Part shown: one piece after another, positions 63,472 through 64,000 of the stretch
Layout: each line of letters opens with the position of its first letter
How positions within the stretch are numbered: the first letter of the stretch is position 1
Notes under the pieces: generated by a model
What the model saw: the letters and a program-made list of their open reading frames with translations, nothing else
What the model was told of the DNA's origin: nothing
The model's database searches: none
Made by a program: the position numbers and the translations under genes
Assembly (NCBI GenBank): GCA_965221725.1
Contig: OZ244909.1
Span: 3,286,001 to 3,350,000 of the forward strand
Direction of reading: 5' to 3'
DNA length: 64,000 nt
Origin: HK1 sp965221725
GTDB lineage: Bacteria; Pseudomonadota; Gammaproteobacteria; HK1

Positions 63472-63723
63472 GGTTGCGAGTCTCCTTCGTGTTGCTGGGG
63501 GGTGGGTGGTTGTCCTGCTTCCGAGGTGGGTGATTATTCCATCCGGGGAGTGGGTGACGATCTTTCCCGGAGGGCAGGTGACTGACGAAGTCCCGTCGGG
63601 AGGTCGGCGCTAAAGAATCGGCGAGACTTCGGGCCAGTGGCTCCTCATGGGGGTGGCGAGCATACACCCGAACCGGCCCTTGCCAGTCCTGCCTGGGGAA
63701 TCGATGGCGGTGAAACCAGCGCG
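63472..63723. other. Intergenic region between hisJ-like and hisP-like genes
   Basis: This 252-bp stretch has no supported gene. It contains several imperfect GTGGGTGA units (around 63505, 63528 and 63550) of unknown meaning; it should also hold the promoter region of the hisJ-like operon, though no box stands out. Confidence 0.4.
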
Positions 63724-64000
63724 CTACTTCAGCGTGCCGGCGAGGAACTGCCGGAATCGCTCCGAGGCGGGCTGCTCGAACATCTGCCCGGGCTCGCCCG
63801 TCTCTTCCACCCGCCCTTCGTGCAGGAACGTCACCCGGGTGGAGACCTCGCGCGCGAACCCCATCTCGTGGGTTACCACCAGCATGGTGCGCCCTTCCTC
63901 GGCCAGACCGCGCATGACCCTGAGCACCTCGCCCACGAGCTCCGGGTCGAGGGCCGAGGTCGGTTCGTCGAAGAGCAGCACCGCGGGCTCCATCGCCAGC
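63724..64000 (-). CDS. Amino-acid ABC transporter ATP-binding protein (HisP/GlnQ-like), C-terminal part
   Basis: The visible 91 residues cover Walker B (V-L-L-F-D-E-P-T-S-A-L-D-P-E), the D-loop, the switch histidine in V-V-T-H-E-M-G-F-A and the C-terminal end. The rest is outside the window. It is transcribed ahead of the hisJ-like gene and completes the amino-acid importer. Confidence 0.92.
   Translation of the reverse strand, partial: LAMEPAVLLFDEPTSALDPELVGEVLRVMRGLAEEGRTMLVVTHEMGFAREVSTRVTFLHEGRVEETGEPGQMFEQPASERFRQFLAGTLK

Noticed and set aside
1..64000. tRNA, rRNA and riboswitches
   Set aside because: I looked in the larger intergenic regions for tRNA-like cloverleaf patterns and known leader motifs and saw none.

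Overview
The window is GC-rich proteobacterial chromosome. A classical Fur protein, a heme-type bacterioferritin with its Bfd ferredoxin, an FbpABC iron importer and a long HrpA helicase together point to a gammaproteobacterium, probably an uncultured or environmental lineage. That placement is an inference. I see no rRNA or tRNA gene and no CRISPR array.

Layout. 0.3-5.5 kb: pstS (minus) and hrpA (plus). 5.7-30.3 kb: one long minus-strand defence island. Its backbone is a class 1 DISARM system read in the order drmD, drmMI, drmA, drmB, drmC, and the five genes are not contiguous. Between drmD and drmMI lie a TIGR04255 protein, an XRE-type regulator, an unknown protein and a ribbon-helix-helix protein. 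Between drmMI and drmA lie seven genes: a three-pass membrane protein, a ThsB-like TIR protein, an ietAS-like AAA ATPase/subtilase pair, a small HEPN-like protein, a KGGVGR-motif ParA-like ATPase and a second P-loop ATPase. Most junctions in the insert are ATGA overlaps or gaps under 50 bp, so it looks like a single expressed superoperon. drmC is frameshifted.

30.3-34.9 kb: a tripartite tricarboxylate transporter (tctCBA) followed by an AtuA-like protein (frameshifted) and a DUF4387 protein; drmD begins on the stop codon of the last gene. 35.8-45.1 kb: Na+/Ca2+ antiporter, carbamate kinase, ferredoxin-NADP+ reductase, a lone molybdenum hydroxylase large subunit with a ThiS/MoaD-like partner, and an hcnABC-like (opine/amino-acid oxidase type) operon. 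45.6-50.2 kb: peptide-type ABC binding protein, APH-like phosphotransferase, HlyU-like protein and a HisN-like phosphatase. 50.3-57.2 kb: an iron cluster (fbpB, fur, fbpA, bfr, bfd, fbpC) with a good Fur box between fbpA and bfr. 57.4-64 kb: a 3-hydroxyisobutyrate-dehydrogenase-like enzyme, a cystathionine lyase, a peptidoglycan-binding exported protein and a polar amino-acid ABC transporter (hisMQJP-like, cut by the window end).

Spread through the window is a family of about 175-190 bp MITE-like repeats with 15-bp terminal inverted repeats, 4-bp apparent target duplications and an internal hairpin whose stem covaries between two subfamilies (A and B). One A copy sits in frame inside the hcnB-like gene and adds 60 codons. 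The two most interesting things here are the DISARM island with its nested cargo, especially the HEPN-like/KGGVGR/P-loop ATPase triad, and this repeat family.
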